Assembly (NCBI GenBank): GCA_033239125.1
Contig: BSWB01000002.1
Coordinates: 2,513,001 to 2,577,000 of the forward strand
Length of the DNA stretch: 64,000 nt
Direction of reading: 5' to 3'
DNA from: Fagopyrum homotropicum
Taxonomy: Eukaryota; Streptophyta; Magnoliopsida; Caryophyllales; Polygonaceae
Positions 1 to 12,300 of this stretch are shown in pieces (within the stretch, counting starts at the first letter, position 1; each line of letters starts with the position of its first letter). The notes below the pieces were generated by a model. The model saw only the letters and a list, made by a program, of their open reading frames with translations. It was not told the origin of the DNA and searched no databases. Made by a program: the position numbers and the translations under genes.

Positions 1-554
1 CTAGAGCTTCTGGGAAAGGAGACGTTCCAATGCAAACACTATTATTCGTATAATTTTAGGATTGTCATCTATTTGGAATTATATATTGCAGTGTTTTTCT
101 TACTTCCGAATCATCTGGTTATGTGTAATCCAAAATTCCTCCATGAAAACTCAAAATATTATGGACAAAATCTTATATCCGAATTTCGAACTTGACTCAA
201 ATGTGACCCGGAGAAAACTAACAAACAATGTAAATATATGCTTAAAATGTACAAGACAATTATTTTTTTGGTGGGAATGTACAAGACAATTATGAAGACA
301 CCACAATGACAAAAACTCCCATTGAAATCTTTTGTATTATTCCAATCAAAGTATTGAACAAGAAGTATACAATCACTTACATAATCCTTTATATGAAGCC
401 TTTGTATAGTATCAATAACTCTTCAAAAACGACCATCATACTTACCAAAATCTACCTTCCCTATCAACTCCCCTAAACACATTAAAAACACTTCACTTTA
501 CATCAAAACTTGCCAAATTGAAAGCAAAATGACCCTTTACCAAACAAGTAAAGC
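1..554. other. Intergenic, 3' flank of glutaredoxin-like gene
   Basis: AT-rich sequence with only short, composition-driven reading frames. The part next to 555 probably includes the 3' UTR of the minus-strand glutaredoxin-domain gene. A short direct repeat, 'tgtacaagacaatta', occurs near 248-262 and 278-292. Nothing else was recognised. Confidence 0.5.
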
Positions 555-1859
555 TTAGTAACAACAAATAGGGCATCGGATGAGACCATTCTCATTGCAA
601 TCCGGACACCTTTGAAACCCGAATTCGCTTTCATCTTCGTGTTCCTCATCCTCGTCCTCATCCTCATCGACTTCATAGTAAATCTTACAACTCCCCGAAC
701 ATGTTTCACACGGAACGAACCTTACATCGCCACAAGCCTCACACGGACCATTACACGATCCATCCTTACGGTTCTCCGTGAACTCGCATCGTTCTAGAAC
801 CTTCTCGAGTTTCCCTTCCTCGTGCATTCGAAGAATCTCTTCGACGCCTCCAATGTATATGTCACCCACAAACACTCTAGGCAATCCACCTCCATAGTTT
901 TCTCCTAATAGCTCTTTAAGCTCTTCCTTAAACCCTAAATGCATTGAAACATCTCTTTCATCAACTCTAACTCCCAAACTTTTGAGAATCATCCTTACAT
1001 TGCAACAATCTTCATATGTTTTCCTTACTCCTCTAAGGCTTGTGAAGTACAAAACCAACCTCTCCTTAACACATTCATCCGAAACACAAATCACTTTCTC
1101 CTCCGGCAATTCAATTGCTTCTTTGACATCATCAACTCTTCCATTGGACACTTCACTCGGGTTTTGCGGCTTTCGCGGCAACTTTGAGAGACGAAACGGG
1201 TTAGTAGGCGAGAGCTCCTCGAGAGCCTTTCGGAATGCGGAAATGATCTCCGGATCAAAATCAGGCATGATTGTTTTCTGATTTTCCATCCAAAAAGGCT
1301 TTGATGGAGGTGAAGCAAACCCATTATCCATAATCTTCTTAGGAGGAGAATTCTCCATAAGATCATGAACTTCATTAGGGAAAACATGAAATGAGAAGCT
1401 CCTAACATGATGATCCGAAACCGGGCGAATCAAAGGGCTTGTATCTTCCAAACCCTCCATCATCTCCCAAGCATTAATCAACTCGGGTTCGCCGGGAGGT
1501 GTCCGAATCGGAGTTTTAGGCACAACTTTTGTGATCTTATCATCAATCATCTTAGACCAAGCTTTTGCTTCAATCATACCAACTTCAAAATCAACTTTCT
1601 TCTCTTCTTGATCATCTTCCACAACATGATCACCATTATCACAACCGGAAACAAGGACCAATTGATTAGGATTCGACGAGCAATCCTCGAGTCGAAGAGA
1701 GCCTAATGTAGTCGATTCAAGAGCAACAACATGGTAACTATCACCTGCAATAGAAGGTCTATGATGAACATTTAAAGAGTAACTTCTTGTGACAGGTGAA
1801 GAAGATGAATTGCAATGCTTGCATTTTGTTTGCTTTGATTTGGAGGAAGCACAACCCAT
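555..1859 (-). CDS. Glutaredoxin-domain family protein with C-terminal CxxC cluster
   Basis: Intronless gene for 434 residues. I start at the ATG at 1859 because it begins MGCASSK, a strong N-myristoylation/palmitoylation signal typical of this plant family (At5g39865/At3g28850-like). The longer in-frame start 123 nt upstream adds a poor leader. Residues of about 1-265 are low complexity with family motifs such as 'INAWEMMEGLED'. A glutaredoxin fold follows at about 265-356, with 'VLYFTSLRGVRKTYEDC' and 'GLPRVFVGDIYIGG'. The usual CPYC redox motif is absent, as is normal for the family. The tail (about 360-434) has repeated CxxC pairs ('CNGPCEACG', 'CETCSGSC', 'CPDCNENG', 'CPICC') and a run of acidic residues between pairs. 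It probably acts at a membrane in redox or metal handling; that role is inference. The family call is secure and the biochemical role is not. Confidence 0.93.
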   Translation of the reverse strand: MGCASSKSKQTKCKHCNSSSSPVTRSYSLNVHHRPSIAGDSYHVVALESTTLGSLRLEDCSSNPNQLVLVSGCDNGDHVVEDDQEEKKVDFEVGMIEAKAWSKMIDDKITKVVPKTPIRTPPGEPELINAWEMMEGLEDTSPLIRPVSDHHVRSFSFHVFPNEVHDLMENSPPKKIMDNGFASPPSKPFWMENQKTIMPDFDPEIISAFRKALEELSPTNPFRLSKLPRKPQNPSEVSNGRVDDVKEAIELPEEKVICVSDECVKERLVLYFTSLRGVRKTYEDCCNVRMILKSLGVRVDERDVSMHLGFKEELKELLGENYGGGLPRVFVGDIYIGGVEEILRMHEEGKLEKVLERCEFTENRKDGSCNGPCEACGDVRFVPCETCSGSCKIYYEVDEDEDEDEEHEDESEFGFQRCPDCNENGLIRCPICCY

Positions 1860-2700
1860 TTCAAAATCTCCAATACTAATCACCGAAAGAAGAATCCAAC
1901 TTTTATAACAACAAGAAGAATCGCAAGTGGGGAAAAAGCTGCATAAAAAGCAGGGATTTTTATGTGGCAAATCACGAATCACAAATGGGTATAAATAATA
2001 AGGATTGGGGGAATGAATCGGGTCAAGAAGAAAGCTAGGAAATCGAGAAAGGGAACAAACACAGTGAAAATGGAAGAACTATCTCAGATTAAGGAGATTG
2101 GGTTTTGGATCATTTGAGAAGCAGATCCAAAGTCCTATCTCCCTTATTTCAAGAAATTTTACATTCAAACAAAACCCAGAATCGATTTCGATGCAGTCAA
2201 GCCCTAACGGATTGAAATCTGAATGAAACGAAACGGGTATCCGTTACAATTGCGAATTGAATGCTGAATTTGAAAGCTGAGCAGTAAATGAGGAAGTGGG
2301 TTTTACAGAGAATGAGATTTCAGAAAGGAAAGAAGAAGAAGAAGATGGAGAATGGAAAGTCAAAGTAAGATGGCTGGAAAAAGGAAGAACCTTTCTACTG
2401 AAATGTGAAATTGGGAAAAAGGGTTTTGCAGGAATTTGTGATTAGGATGAAGATTTGTGTAGAAGAAGCTTAATGGAGGATTGAAGGTTGAATGAAAGAG
2501 GAGAAAAGGAAAGACGGCAAACGCGGAAATTATTGCAGAAAAAGCTCCAACCCAAACCCCCACTCATCTTCTAAGATCATCACTTTCCTTGTCAACTTAT
2601 GTATAATCGGCTCCACTCAACCATCTAACAAGAAACATTCAAATTTGTCAGTTCAAATTTCTACATTAAATATAGATATTATTCTAACTTTTGTTTTTTA
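1860..2700 (-). promoter_or_regulatory. 5' leader and probable promoter of glutaredoxin-like gene
   Basis: About 0.84 kb upstream of the ATG at 1859. It is purine-rich on the plus strand (CT-rich on the transcribed strand, typical of plant leaders), and the leader opens a continuous upstream frame of 41 codons joined to the CDS. A TATA-like stretch in minus orientation lies near 2665-2675. The transcription start cannot be fixed from sequence alone. Confidence 0.35.
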
Positions 2701-4618
2701 AAAGAAAAAATGACCCTATAAGCATTTAGCAATAGACCGTTTTGTTAGCAAAACGAACCGGGTTTTGAGTTAAACGAACCGATTTTGAACCGGTCTAGAA
2801 ATATTTTATATTCAACCATCTACCAAAATTCAAACTTATCCTAAAGCCCAAATAACTAGGCTTGTGCAACAATCTTACGCTGTTATTCAAATTCTATTTG
2901 AATGAGTCGAGTTAGGATATGCTCATTTACAAACGAGTCTAAATTTAGTTGGGCTTAAACTTGTATTCATGCTTGTTTCGTCATTAAACGAACTTGAGCC
3001 GAACTTTTTACAAATTGAGGCCAGATAACTCGTCATATATTCATTGTATATTTATATAGGGTTTTATTGTTTGAACTTCAAATAAGAAGAAGAATTATTG
3101 AAGATCTGGTTTTGGGCGTAGTTGGTTTCTGTTGCTTTGTATGATACTATGATGCACGAAAACCTCTAGACAGAGTCGTTTCCTATGTCGGAAACCCTGA
3201 AACTTCTGAATGCTTCTCACACATGGTAAAAGTATGGAGGACACGATCAAAACACCTTTCAAACATCGAAAATGGGACGAACACATCCAAATCATGGTCA
3301 CGGGCGGTGGCTTAATATGGGCTTTGGGAGGTATAAGAAAGAGATGAACAAGACATCCATGAATGTTACATCTTGTTTTCATTTTTGCAATTGAAGATTA
3401 ACAAGAAATTCATGGCTGCTACCACAATATCAATTCATGCAATCAATTTACTTATTTTTCGAACTTGTATAACTAATGAAACATGGCCAAATTAGTTAAG
3501 TAATTTTTTTTGAGATTTCTTTCTAGTAATTAGGCTAATGATATAAATATGTTTAGTAAATGTACCCCTAATTAAACATCTTCGCTTTCAACTTCAATTT
3601 AATAAAAGTGGTAAAAATTGAAGGGGTACACAAATCTAATGAAAATAGAAAATGACCTATTTGGCCAAATTCTTTCATGAAACATTCATATGTCATTGGT
3701 TTTTACCATATGTGTCTCTTCTTATTATATAGGAATTCAACTTCAAGGTAACTTCAAAATGATATATTATTTATATTTTCCTCCCATGACCCGTTTTCTA
3801 TGATTTTTAGGATTGTTGTTTTTTTCGTTTCTCGTCGTGTTCGTCTCCCGTTTCCATACGAGATAGATATAATATGTAAAATGGGTGGTACATTTACTTT
3901 TTGGGTTTATGTATTCCCTTCTTATCGTTTAACTTTATTTGTTGTTTGGTTATTGTTTTCCTTTCAATATCTTTATCTTTAGTTCGTCTATCGATATTAT
4001 TTTTTATCTCTTAGTAATTAATATTTCAAAATATTGTTCAAAAATATTTATAAGAAACTTCACTCTCATAACGAGTTTTCATTTGAGGGATATAAATTTT
4101 TACGTTTGTGAAATTGGTGCAATATATAGAACTCGTAATTACTTTTGAGGAATTAGGAAATTAGTTGGAAATTCAGTAGAATTTGCATAATTTAGGAAAT
4201 TTTGTATTAATCCTTATATTTACCTAATTCATCTAGTATATCTTATATTAAATATATCCCATTTCTAACCAAATTATATCCTTATAGCAATTTTATAAAT
4301 AACTAGTAGAGGAACCTAGACCTACAAAAATCCGATTTTTAGATTAACTCGATCAAAACCCGAACATAAAATTTGTGTGAAAAATAAAAATCAATAAGAA
4401 TTTTCTAATTTCGGCTCAATTTATGGTGTTTTTTTTGTGTAAATCGGATTATATACGTCCTAGCTCAATAGGTATATAAATTGATGTAATTTAGCATTTA
4501 TCATGATTTTGTTGATCATTATGTTTTCCTTAGAATCTATTTGATATTCAATAATCAAAATTCGAATATTTGTGTCTTTATTTTTAGTATTTTTTTGGTC
4601 TAATTAACCAATATTTGT
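2701..4618. other. AT-rich intergenic DNA with eroded repeats
   Basis: No supported gene. Around 2740-3010 there is an eroded repeat with 'aaacgaacc' and 'aaacgagt' blocks, resembling the ends of the hAT-type MITE at 57993. The rest is AT-rich. A 95-codon minus-strand frame at 3095-3382 has no recognisable domain. Confidence 0.35.
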
Positions 4619-4925
4619 GTGATCGACTCCTGACGACTCTATTGCAGTCCAAATATGGGGTGTCCACAGTTGTTCCTCAGACTTCCTTCGAAGATGAACG
4701 TTCATGCTCGTTACTTCCGGCTGACTGGATCAAGTTGCTTTCCCCTGAAAACATCCCTGCTTTCGGGTTTTTATGATGTATTTTTGTGTCTTCTTTTTCT
4801 CATTTATTGCGGTCATTCATGATGGTTAGTCCGTCTGCCGATTCTTATCGGCCTTTCGTCAATAGTCGGCGCGCCGCCTATGAGATCGAACCGCTTTCCT
4901 TTATAAAAAAAGGAAGAAAAAAATG
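4619..4925 (+). mobile_element. 3' tail of a poly(A)-type retroposon, copy 1
   Basis: About 300 bp aligns closely with 20770-21093. Shared blocks include 'gatcgactc', 'ttgcagtccaaat', 'ccttcgaagatgaacgtt', 'gatgtatttttgtgt' and 'agtcggcgcgc', and the copy ends in an A-rich tail. Two copies sharing a 3' end followed by poly(A) is the mark of a LINE- or SINE-like family. No reverse transcriptase is present, so autonomy cannot be judged. No target-site duplication was found around this copy. Confidence 0.6.
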
Positions 4926-6049
4926 CTTTTTTTCTTCCTGAGATGAATAAGAGATTATACAAATTGTCATTTTCCCGTGAAAATGAGTGCCTGAAATAAG
5001 TCTACTATATAGTACATTATATATTAATTAAGATAGTCAATCAAAAGGGACATATGGTTTGTTTATAGACTTTATGTAGATATTTACGATATAGCCTTCT
5101 GATAAAAAAAAAAAAAAAAAAAACTCATTTTCTAACCATTAATTTTATGATTGATTTTTACTTTAATGGAGTAATATAAATTTACACCATTAATTTTATG
5201 TTTTGTAAAAAGTATTATTAACTCTATCGAATTTAAATCGATTAAAAGCATAGATTACCATAATTTTTAAAAATATTTATCTAGATTTAACTTCAATTTT
5301 AATCTTTCTTTTGGAATTTATTTATTTTATGTTAGAATTTTATTCCAAATCAATATTATTAAAAAATTAAAAAAAAAACAACGTAAACATCAAGGGTTGT
5401 TCAAATACTCACCAACAATTTTAAGTAATATAAAGATAAAAAAAGGGTTGATATGAGACGGATCATGAACCGGATTATTAGGATCCGAAATCATGATTCA
5501 TTATTCTTCTAACAAAAATGTCATATCATAAATTCTGAAAAGTGAATGTTGTGATCGATGCTCTTAGTCAGTTACCTCTTATCGTCCGTGTTAGTGTCTT
5601 GTTAAAGAGATTATTATGAATGTTGGGGCCGGTATGAAAATGGATCATTACATGGAGCTAGCTCTGAACTATGGAAAAACCCTTCTAAAAGATTTCCGGT
5701 CTCTTTTACACCAGTGGCGAAGAGTGCCTCTCAGCTAAGGCCATTCAGTAAGAAGGTTGATGTCGAATGGTTGATAGCTATATCTTGAATGTTCCTCTAT
5801 TTCTCGACTTAACAACCTCTCGTGCCAACTATACTAGCTCATGTACCTGTCTTACCCGGTTCCTAAGCTTTAAGTTTAGAAGAATACATTTCGGTAACCA
5901 ATTCATGGCTTGGACGCAAAGCTGGTGATGAATTATAAGGGATGCATTGAAGATGAACTTACTATCCCTACCAAGAGATTCTAGTCTTAAATCAATTTGG
6001 TCAGCTTCAACTCCTCTAAGACTTGAGGTATATGGAACGGTGGAGACAT
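4926..6049. other. Intergenic, AT-rich
   Basis: Contains a homopolymeric A run of about 20 at 5105-5124 and no supported gene. The part from about 5560 to 6049 is less AT-rich, but its reading frames are interrupted and resemble no family I recognise. It may be relic transposon sequence. Confidence 0.35.
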
Positions 6050-6052
6050 TAA

Positions 6053-6275
6053 GGGCTCGTTTGATTTTAACTCCGGAATCAGAAACGGAATGGAAACGAA
6101 TATAGTGCATACGTATACCCTTGTTTGTGTAAGTTTTTGGAATCATTCATTGTGGTTTGAAGTAATTGGAGTAGAGTTTGATTACTTTTGATACCCTATA
6201 CGTATAACCTTGTTCGTGGGGAAGTCATTCGTTTTCATTCCGTTTCCGTTTCCGGAGTTGGAACCAAACGGGCCC
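6053..6275. mobile_element. Tourist-like (PIF/Harbinger) MITE, copy 1
   Basis: 223 bp bounded by TAA duplications at 6050-6052 and 6276-6278. The left end reads GGGCTCGTTTGATTTTAA. The right end is the inverse of GGGCCCGTTTGGTTCCAA. Subterminal 'ccggaa...gaaacggaatg' blocks are also inverted. It shares interior sequence with copies at 42606 and 56857. It lies 75 bp past the stop codon of the TFC3 gene, so it may form part of that gene's 3' UTR. Confidence 0.88.
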
Positions 6276-6350
6276 TAAGATTACATCCAAAATGCTACGA
6301 AAACATGACACATATACAAATAGATTATGTTGGAATATACATACTTGTGT

Positions 6351-9300
6351 TTATAGCAAACAAGTACTCGCGGGGTTGGCAAATAGATGCTCACGGAAAA
6401 CAAGCTTCTGGTTCCCGACTTGACTCCCGCACAGGCTTCTCAACAGAGAAGGGGGTCCGAAAGATGTAGTCTGGTGCATCTTCCGCACAGATATGTGGTT
6501 ATCTAAGATCATCATCTCCAAAAGCTTCTTGCAACTCTGAAAGAGATATATTCGAACCAAAGTGAAGTCCACATAAATACGCAACAAAGCGCAAGTGATT
6601 GAATAGGAAAGGTGTGAAACAACAGAGCAATGCTGCTATAATCAAAATGAATGCCCTGCCTACAAGTTATAAGATGACTGTAGCACATCAGTGTTTTGAT
6701 ATAGAGAGACAATTTCCTAACATAAGCTTTGGGATAATGAGTGATTAAACTGATACAACCTAAAAAGAATTTAGGAAGTAGAATCATACCTGTGGATTTA
6801 TTACATCCATTTGGGATATTACACCATCCTGTCAAATAAAAACTTAGTGTTAAAATAAGCACACCTAATGCATAAGAGAAGGCCATCTTACTTCCTAACA
6901 TGTACATTTACTTTAATCTAACACCTGGATTTAGCGTTTCCGATGAGAGATTTGAAAAGTACATCATGTTATAGCATTAGAAAAAGTTTAGGACAATTAA
7001 GTCAGAACTTGATGATCATTTACATATAGAGAAAGGATATTTTAGAGATGATTATGTAATGTGCAATTTCTTTTAGTTGACTAAAAGGATATGTTTTCTT
7101 TAAGTGTTTGACACTTGAAACAAATTGTGATATTTCAAACCCAAAACGAACATCCATCCTAGGTGATGTTCAATGAAAATACAAAATGAACCATCTGAAA
7201 AATTATCAAGACGCCAAATGCTAAAAGCAACATCTACAACGAAGCTACCAATAGATAAGCTGAAAGAATTTTGATGAAGGGAAGTGAAAAACCATGAAAA
7301 ACCATACCTCTAATATGCCAGGATTCTGCATCACAATACCTAGGACTCTCCGTCGAAGACCCTTGTAAACTATCCAATTAACAGTTCCATCTCCATTCAC
7401 CCAAGGTACTATTGGTTGCAAATTATTGGATGGCTCATTAATATGTTCATTCTCCTTGCCACCAACTTCAGATATGTGTTTGCCTTGGCTACATTCTCCT
7501 ATCTCATCACCATGATCAAATGCATCCAAAAGCTCGTCTGAATTATCTGAGAGGTTAAGAATAGTTACTTTATGTACTTCATCAATATTTTTGCCTTGTC
7601 CAGGTTTTTCTGCTTCACTATTCTGACACTCCTGATATACAGCATTTCTTATCCTCTGACAATTAAGTGATGCAGCCGATGTCTGAATATCTTCAGTGCG
7701 AGAAGCCTTTGAGTTCAAAAAGTACTTGGAACGGTATAAAGGATCAATCACATGGAAGGAGTCATAACCATTGACCTGCAGGATAGGAAAGTAAAGAATT
7801 TTTATTCATTGCAGGACATTGTAGAAATAAATTTCAACTAATTCTTTCAAGATTTTGTATCAAATTGCAGATTGAGGAGCACAACCAATGTTCCAAAATA
7901 CGTGAAACGGATACGGAACGGAGGGGCACCATCTAGCATCTAGACCACTAGATGACCTTCTAGACTGACAAGACGTTTTCTAATTTACAGAAATTTCAGC
8001 CAAATGGATGTATGATACGTTTTTTTCCTAATCTTAAAAGTATATGAATTAAAACTTAATAAATTTAGGCCCACAAGTCTGTCCAGGCAAAAGTTGGGGC
8101 GGCCCCGGACCTTCTAGCATCCGGACAGCGTCTAGACAGCCGTCTTGACCATTTTTTAGAACAGTGAGCACAACAAGATATATATTCTCTTTCTTATCAG
8201 ATAAACTTTAGGGTGACCGCACCAAGGCAATGAAAGCCTCCGGGCTCAAAGAGCACTTGTAGATTAGGTTATTTGTTAGTCCCGTTTTTACAGTAATCGA
8301 AGTACAAGAGGAGTGAAGTGACACATGAGAAATTCCAATCATCATGAGCATCTTCTGATGATAATAGTAGTAGGAATTCCAAAATTACGAGGATTTGCAT
8401 CCTTCAGCAATAAAGGACAGAGTGATCTTGCTAATCTATGTTTTAAAGCCAGTGGTCAATCACTTCAATGATGAAGAAACAGTAACATATGGTATACTTT
8501 TACTTTGAAGGCAATCTACATAGCATGCATAGATACATCAAATGTATTCACTGAACATACGCTAATAAGGATAAATTAACAGATATAATACATTGAACTA
8601 ACCTTGAATGCCATACCAAATGCATGTAGCACATCAATGACATCTGCAACCTTCGATTTATCTAGAGAGAATAAAAAAAATTAAATAAAAAGTCTATTTT
8701 AACCATTATGTAGTTTAAAACAATTGTTTAAGAAATAATATAGGGAGGTTACTGGTGAAAAAACAATACCTGGCATGCATATGACTTGAGAGATATCTGA
8801 CATGCTCAAACCCTGGTCACCAGCCTTCTGTATAGCCCTGGTGATACTTTGAAATAGGCTGGGACTTATCCAGCTGTGTTGTTCTTCATCAGTAAGTCCT
8901 GAGGCTTTCTTAGCGAGGTTTGCCATAACTTCCCACTTTGACTCTCCAGAAGCCACAGCTTCAGTAGCAATACTGCCAAAATCAGGAGCTTCCTTCAAAC
9001 AATCTATATTAGATACATCACTGTGAATTTTCTGACCCAACTTAGTGTAGAATTGGTTGCTTTCACTAGATAGGAGCGAATGAATGTCGTCGTCTTTGAA
9101 AAATTCAACAACATCAGGTCTTGAGATTGTGGCACGACTTAATAACACTTGGATTCCGGGGAAACCCTTTTCTCGACGAGAACAAATCTCCGAATCTTGT
9201 AAAAGAAGTTTCTGCTTTTTAGCAATACTGTCAATTTCAGTTTCAGCCAATTTACGTTTTAGGCTTCTTGAGTCCTCAGCTTCTCCAACACCTTCATCAG

Positions 9301-12300
9301 GAAGAAGTGGTGAAATGGTCAATTCTCCACTGGAAACTAGAGAAAACAAATGAAAAACATCCCCGCATTCTATATCTGTAGAAAGAGTGGCTACTCCATC
9401 CATCAAATCTTTCTCCCTCTCACGGATCCAGCCTGCTAACTTATTAGCTCTCTTTCCTGTATTTGTTGGAAACTGGGACAATGAAAGACCTTGCAGGAAA
9501 TGTTGCGAAAGAACATAGGGATGAGAGCCACGACTTTTGACCTGGGAAGCATGTCATTAGATTCCAACATATAAGACAATATTTTAGGAAAATAACTAAT
9601 ATTTGAAGTAACGATAGAAAAGTTATCGGTTTTTTTATGTGCGTCCTTGCAGCAACCCGAGCTATGTTGCACGGAAACAGAGAAATGTCATAGTTCTACA
9701 TATAAGGATTTGTATTTTAGTGTAATTGTATTATCCTAGGAATCACTGTCTTTTTGGAGATTCCGTGCTACATAGTAATCGAGGACCATCTAATTTCTAA
9801 CCAACTGTATGTAAATCATATTTATTCCGGAGCATCTGCCCATGAAAAGAGTAGCTATATTTCCTGCACAACTATACAAAGTTCTTTAGCCTTCCAAAAA
9901 CTGAAAACAAACCCATGCATGTCCTATGATAACCTTTATACAGCTTCAAATTGCTACCTTGATAGCTTTCTGTTAGAAATAATAACCCCCTCCCCATAGG
10001 GGTCTTTAATAGGTGGAAGATTTATCCAGAATTTTCAGGACACTGAATGCAGAATTATGATTTACACATCAGAAAAGGTCGTGACATATATACCTACTTT
10101 TACCGCTTAAAAAAATATTTACTCCCTTGGTTTTGTTCCTCTGTTTCCTCTTCGTTTTATTGTATGTCAGTACTAAGAATATCATTTCATTTTCACTTTC
10201 TCAACTAGCCCCAGGGGAGAGCACACTCTGACAAGTCTGGCCCAAGAATATCTTTCGAAACATTTTGAATGGTCGAGGATGATATGGGATTATTCAACAC
10301 AGTAATGGGGGAGATAATGTAGGCATTTGCACCATAGCACTCACATGCCATTGGTACACGTTCGAAAAAGACTTTTCTATGCATGTTATAAATGTAAGCA
10401 CATAAGTATCATATATAAGAAAACAATAGTTGTACCATGATCCTTTTTTGTCTGAGATAGTCAAAGGCTGAGAACAAATCATGCTCCGAGTAACATCGTA
10501 AAGTTTCTGCCAACAGATTTGGAACCTCTGCGCTTGTTGCTGAACTCAAAAAGACGAGCTTAAATAGCTCAATAGCATTGGAAACAGCAACTGATATGTG
10601 AGAATCGCTGGCAACACTAAGCCCTTCTTCCCAACGCTTGACAAACTTCTCATGAAGGCCACGGTGACTTCTTGTGCAATTCTGCTCACAATCACTAGTA
10701 GTTGCTGAGCATGTACCATGAGCGCCCTACGAAAAGAACGTTCAGTTTACAATATGTATCACTGGAGGGATTCACAATTTAAAGGTAACTACAAACTTTG
10801 GAAAGCAATAAGACATTATTTCAACACTTGTCTTTTCCTATTTCCACCACTCAAAGCATTAATGGGAAGTCGTGGATCGCAAAAAACAAAGTGATATATA
10901 TGAACACAGTAATATACATGAACAAAAGCTTCAATTGAGATTTAAAAAAAATTCACCCACAAGCACCTAGAAGCTAATGTACATGTAATTTATCAGTGAG
11001 CATCAAAATGTATACAAAACATATAAGCAATTCATTATTGTATTTTTATACTTGTACCATTACCTTTTTGAAAAAGTAAAGCTAAGTAATTCAATCAATA
11101 GTAACCACTAATAATCTACCACTAGTAGATAAAATGGAACACTGCATCAAAAGATTAGAATAATGATGGAATACATATTAACACATTTATCAATATCCAA
11201 ACACACCTCAGGTATCGTTCCAGTTCCCTTAGCATTGTCCTTCAATGATTTCTTGTAAAAGAGAACCTCATCAAATGCCATCTTAATCTCCTCATCATCA
11301 AAATTGTCCCACTGAACTTTCTGATAATCTAGATCTTGATTACATTCAATACCACAAGATGGAACCCTCTTCTGGACTTCATCTAATTGTTGAGCATAAC
11401 GTTGGCTAAGCAAGTTGCATAACTTCATTAAAGATTTTCTGAATTTTTTGTTTCTCTTTAAAGCTGCAATCCTTTTTTTACAATAACTCGGTGAGGCTGG
11501 AAGATCAGTAATTGACGCCCAACTTAAAAGGCGCTGAGCCCCATGAGTTGCTCTTTGTCTTGCATACAAAATTAGCAATTGTCTGACAGAAATACAGGCG
11601 TGTGATTAGGAAGGAATCCAAAGAATAATATACTTGAAAAATAGATAACTTTGTGGATGCAATTCATCGACATTCTATGAGTAATTATGTAGACTGAAGA
11701 TGCTATTAATTTAAATGGAGAACAAGAAGTATTAATCTAAAACAAATATAGATGACCCAAGCTGCTCAATTGTCTCCTTAGGGGACAATGAAGCAGATCA
11801 GGATAGGGTTCTATGATAGCAGGCAAAAATGGTCTTAAATGTACACTCTTAAGTATATTTTTAAGACCATTTTTGCCCATGCAACCATTTCCCCTTTTTG
11901 AAACGGTTTTGATTTTGGCTTCTATGCATATTCTACACTTACTTATCTGCTTCATCATCCCAAAAGATTTCTGATGCACGTTTCTGGTTCATACTTGACA
12001 TTGCATTCCGGGCCTTCCGGCTGGTTGATCTCCCTACACCTCCTAGCTGTTCATCTACTCTATAATCCTCCACATTCTCTGTATGATTATCCTCTTCACA
12101 TTCATTAGCAAAATGGAAACAAGGTGATTACAACCTTTTAATTATCAAGCACTACATATTTCCCAGTAAAAAAAGTAAAGAGAAAAGGATACATTGACTG
12201 ACCAGTGGTTGGATCGACCTCTAGATATTGTGAAGACGTATCTACTGAGAAGATCTTCCTTTTCTTCAGTGATGAAGAGTTCCTAACTTTTTCTAAAGGT

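Noticed and set aside
1860..1982. Extension of the glutaredoxin-like protein to an upstream ATG (41 more codons)
   Set aside because: The downstream ATG gives MGCASSK, a strong myristoylation start shared by the family. The extra segment has no family similarity.
3095..3382. 95-codon minus-strand protein
   Set aside because: No domain, no splice partners, poor composition for a plant protein.
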